DNA of 64,000 nt from Hydnum rufescens UP504 (taxonomy: Eukaryota > Basidiomycota > Agaricomycetes > Cantharellales > Hydnaceae), in assembly GCA_014904985.1 (NCBI GenBank), contig MU129000.1, forward strand, positions 124,001 through 188,000. Reading direction: 5' to 3'. Within the stretch, counting starts at the first letter, position 1, and each line of letters starts with the position of its first letter. Of the stretch, positions 61,390 through 64,000 are shown one piece after another. A program made the translations under genes and the position numbers. The notes under the pieces are model-generated. The model worked only from the letters and a program-made list of their open reading frames with translations, had not been told where the DNA came from and made no database searches.

Positions 61390-62967
61390 GAGAGTAATTT
61401 ACTCCCGAGGTTGGATTTTTGCAAAGCTCGGAAGGTCTCAGGAGATACTTGGACTATTTGGACCATTTTCAGTTTAGTGCTCTCAAGGGCAAGTTTACTT
61501 CTAGTGAACTATCACCACATAGTCACTTTACAGTGAACAAATGGATGGAGATTTCTTCGCATACACAAATTTATTTCTAGTCTGGCTTACTACTGCTTTA
61601 CAGACGTCTACTGGAGCTGACATTGCCATTTCCGTTACTCGAAACTCAGTCGCCGAGATAGAGAATCCGGCCACGTTCACAATGTGGAGTTTGTTCTTAC
61701 TCTGAACCTTGGATTGACTGAATACAAGCCCCAAACCATCTTTACGTTCCTCGCGCAGTGAGGACACTGTCTTCAAGGCTACCGCCTACACCAAATAGCA
61801 TCTCGGTGTCGAGATACCATGCAAGGAGATTCACAATGGTACAGCACTCCATTTCGCCGACTAGAGACCCACTCGATGGAATTCGACATCAAATAGGGCA
61901 CCTAATTGAGCGCGGAATAACCCGCAATCTTGTAGTCGAGCATTCTTGGTAGGATGGGCACAACTTCCAGACATGAGCAGTTCGGGACTCGACCGCTGCC
62001 TCGGACTGAGCCATATCTATAGAATTGCAGGTGCCATCCTCGAGCTTCATGGTATATGACTAGACATGGTCAAGAGGATTGCATTCGCTTCGGAGAACGG
62101 GAGGACGAGATCCTTCTAGAACGGAAATCGCCTCGGATCGTCTTCTTGTTTGATCAAGCGCGTTTTGAAATAAATAAGCGGACGAGTAGCGCAGACCTTT
62201 TCTGTCCAATACACAGAGCGACTCTTTCTGTCGAGAAGAACCGTGAGAGCATCCCCGTCAATTGAGTACGAGCCAGCCATCATTCCCCCACCATCGATAT
62301 CGAGCGTCCGCGATGTGCCCTATAAGTGTGCCGCAGCAAATGGGTGCAAGAGGTACAGCATCGGTGGCCGTCTGCAACAATCACGTGATTGAAATGCGGT
62401 TGCGGGAGCCTGTGGGACCGCCCTTGGGTCTCTGCATGGGCTCGAATGGCGTGGCTGGGCAGGTCATGCGGAGCACTTCTCGCGAGACTCTACACACTGG
62501 GAAGACTTTACGGACGGTACCAGTGAGACAGCCTTTTAGCGCCCTCCCCCGTTATCCACGGGCCGAAGAGCTTGTTACTATGTCCGCGTAAACCTAAGGG
62601 CTAGGACACTGTCACGAACCCGGACCCAGAACCATTCCTCACCAGGTGACCAGCAACAACCATCCATTTCGTGGAATAGTCCGCCCACGATCACCTGAGT
62701 GGAGCGCGAAGTGGATCGGAGTCTGATCCTTGCCCTGGGCGAATATAAAGGGGAATGTGCACTGAGAAAGCGCCTGGGTAGTGCTTTAAACATGATGAAG
62801 GTAATTATCCCCATCTAGATCACCAAGAGAGTCACGTTTCCAAAGTTTTCGAAAGCTAGCCACAGCAGGAAGACAGACGATATGAGCCGGATTTCCCCAA
62901 TGAGAACGGAGCAGAAGCAAGACGATATGCCAGGAAGATGTTGATTGAAGCGACATAAGCTAAAAAT
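61390..62967. repeat. R module, copy 4, interrupted by the MULE-like element
   Basis: Similar to 57606-59100. It ends at 62967, where the helicase-carrying element is inserted. A minus-strand frame at 61528-61776 contains FSISATEFRVTE, as in copy 3. Confidence 0.6.
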
Positions 62968-63980
62968 TAGACTCGTGACCAGTCTTCCTCAGCTTGCTGA
63001 GGGACTGGTAAAATGGGGTTTGCCGGCAGGTTGTGGTCGAAACTTATCCGAAGGACCAATCACATCATTCTTCTCACGGCAATTAATCTTAGACCAGTTG
63101 CTTTTGAATGGCACTTAATCTTCGACCCAGTTGCTTTTTAAACGGCTGTTACGAATAGCTATCTCTTTCCTCCGATGACGACGAAGAAAGTGAGATCCCA
63201 GACTCTGAGACAGATTCGGAAGACAAGGATACCTGCGATCCCGTACGGGTTTTGTCCCCTGATTGGGTATCAGACGAGACTTATGATCGACAAGCTTCGT
63301 TCACTGCCCCCACTCTTGCCGAGAGCCTTCTTGGACGCTCCGTATATGATTCTTTTCGCTCTGATCACCTCCACATCATTCGAAAGGCAACTGAGCGTCC
63401 ATGGACAAAGTCGAATCACAAGAAGATTGTTCGCACAGCGCAACTCGAGACGGTCATTGCCGTTGAGTGCGACGGCAAGAATGCCATTCATGAGGCAGCG
63501 ACGGGTTCGGGCAAGACTATCACAATGGGCATCCTAATGCTCCTTTATCCCAAAACTATTTTTATCACTGTTTCGCCTTTGAATGAGCTGCATTGTCTTG
63601 AGTGAGGACTGTGTCTATCACCAGATTGAGCATGCAATGAATATTTGAGTAGACCAGCCGCCAATGAGCAAGAGGAAAATACCAATAGTGTGGACATAGT
63701 GTCCATGCCTCTCGGAAGCAGGTGTAATGTTTCGAGGCGTAGCTGGTAGCTTGGGCACAGGAGCTTTTGACCGAGGGGCCATCTTAATTGTACGGAGACA
63801 AGGGTCAATTTATTGATTTAATTATGATTATTTTCCTGTTCAAAAAGCAACTGGTCTAAGATTAATTGCCGTGGGAAGAATGATGTGACTGGTCCTTCGG
63901 ATAAGTTTCGACCACAACCTGCCGGCAAACCCCATTTTACCAGTCCCTCAGCAAGCTGAGGAAGACTGGTCACGAGTCTA
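62968..63980. mobile_element. Pack-MULE-like element carrying a helicase fragment
   Basis: 1013 bases. The terminal inverted repeats start TAGACTCGTGACCAG and run about 150 bases with few mismatches (62968-63118 and about 63830-63980). A 9-base direct repeat GCTAAAAAT flanks both ends (62959-62967 and 63981-63989). Long inverted repeats plus 9-base duplications are the Mutator-like signature. It has no transposase and carries part of a helicase gene. Confidence 0.85.
63150..63605 (+). pseudogene. captured RecQ/DEAD-type helicase fragment
   Basis: The open frame begins with an acidic stretch (SDDDEESEIPDSETDSEDKD) and continues through LSPDWVSDETYDRQ, LAESLLGRSVYDSF and QLETVIAVECDGKNAIHEAA. 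It reaches the Walker A motif TGSGKT, then ILMLLYPKTIFITVSPL, and stops at 63603. It is the N-terminal and motif I part of an ATP-dependent helicase of the RecQ-like type found in many copies in Agaricomycetes. All later motifs are missing. It lies wholly between the inverted repeats. Confidence 0.75.
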
Positions 63981-64000
63981 GCTAAAAATATCATGGCTAC

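Noticed and set aside
42606..64000. Ribosome-inactivating toxin genes, suggested by the ricin-B lectin folds
   Set aside because: Only beta-trefoil sugar-binding lobes are present; no A-chain N-glycosidase motif was seen near any copy.

Overview
This looks like nuclear DNA of an Agaricomycete fungus (Basidiomycota). The genes carry many short introns (about 45-70 bases), the WC-1-like photoreceptor has no zinc finger, and the gene set is typical of these fungi: a CDC25-type RasGEF, FAD synthetase of the PAPS-reductase type, an Oac1-like carrier and taxilin. An expanded family of small ricin-B-type lectins makes a Rhizoctonia/Ceratobasidium relative plausible; that placement is an inference.

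Positions 1-42600 are a compact housekeeping region. In order (strand): end of a coiled-coil protein (+), SH3-RasGEF (-), protein tyrosine phosphatase (-), a gene-poor stretch, ferroportin-like transporter (-), SNF2-family helicase (+), FAD synthetase (-), a very large TPR protein (-), GDP-L-fucose synthase (+), mitochondrial carrier (-), mitoribosomal uL2m (-), MRE11 (+), dual-specificity phosphatase (-), secreted agmatinase-like ureohydrolase (+), F-box protein (-), GPI-anchored secreted protein (-), WC-1-like LOV/PAS protein (-), and a taxilin gene (+) interrupted by a SUMO-like domain. Several of these genes, including the normally essential uL2m and MRE11, contain single-base frame breaks at positions where the protein family alignment is unambiguous. 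Base-level assembly error is the simplest explanation.

Positions 42600-64000 are a repeat-rich accessory region. It holds at least eight ricin-B-lectin gene copies in both orientations, most of them broken. Interleaved are an unidentified repeated module (R module), a 3.5-4 kb segmental duplication, foldback elements, two TA-flanked inverted-repeat elements (one with an empty site present in the duplicate copy), and a 1.0 kb element with long inverted repeats and 9-bp target duplications that carries a RecQ/DEAD-type helicase fragment (Pack-MULE-like). A 689-base gap (45759-46447) interrupts it, and a 125-base sequence beside the gap recurs about 2 kb away.

The housekeeping genes do not form one pathway. 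In the accessory region the theme is lectin-gene birth and decay driven by duplication and small transposons. The observations most worth pursuing are the Pack-MULE-like element, the taxilin/SUMO-like chimera, and the TPR giant whose N-terminal region resembles a permuted papain-like fold.
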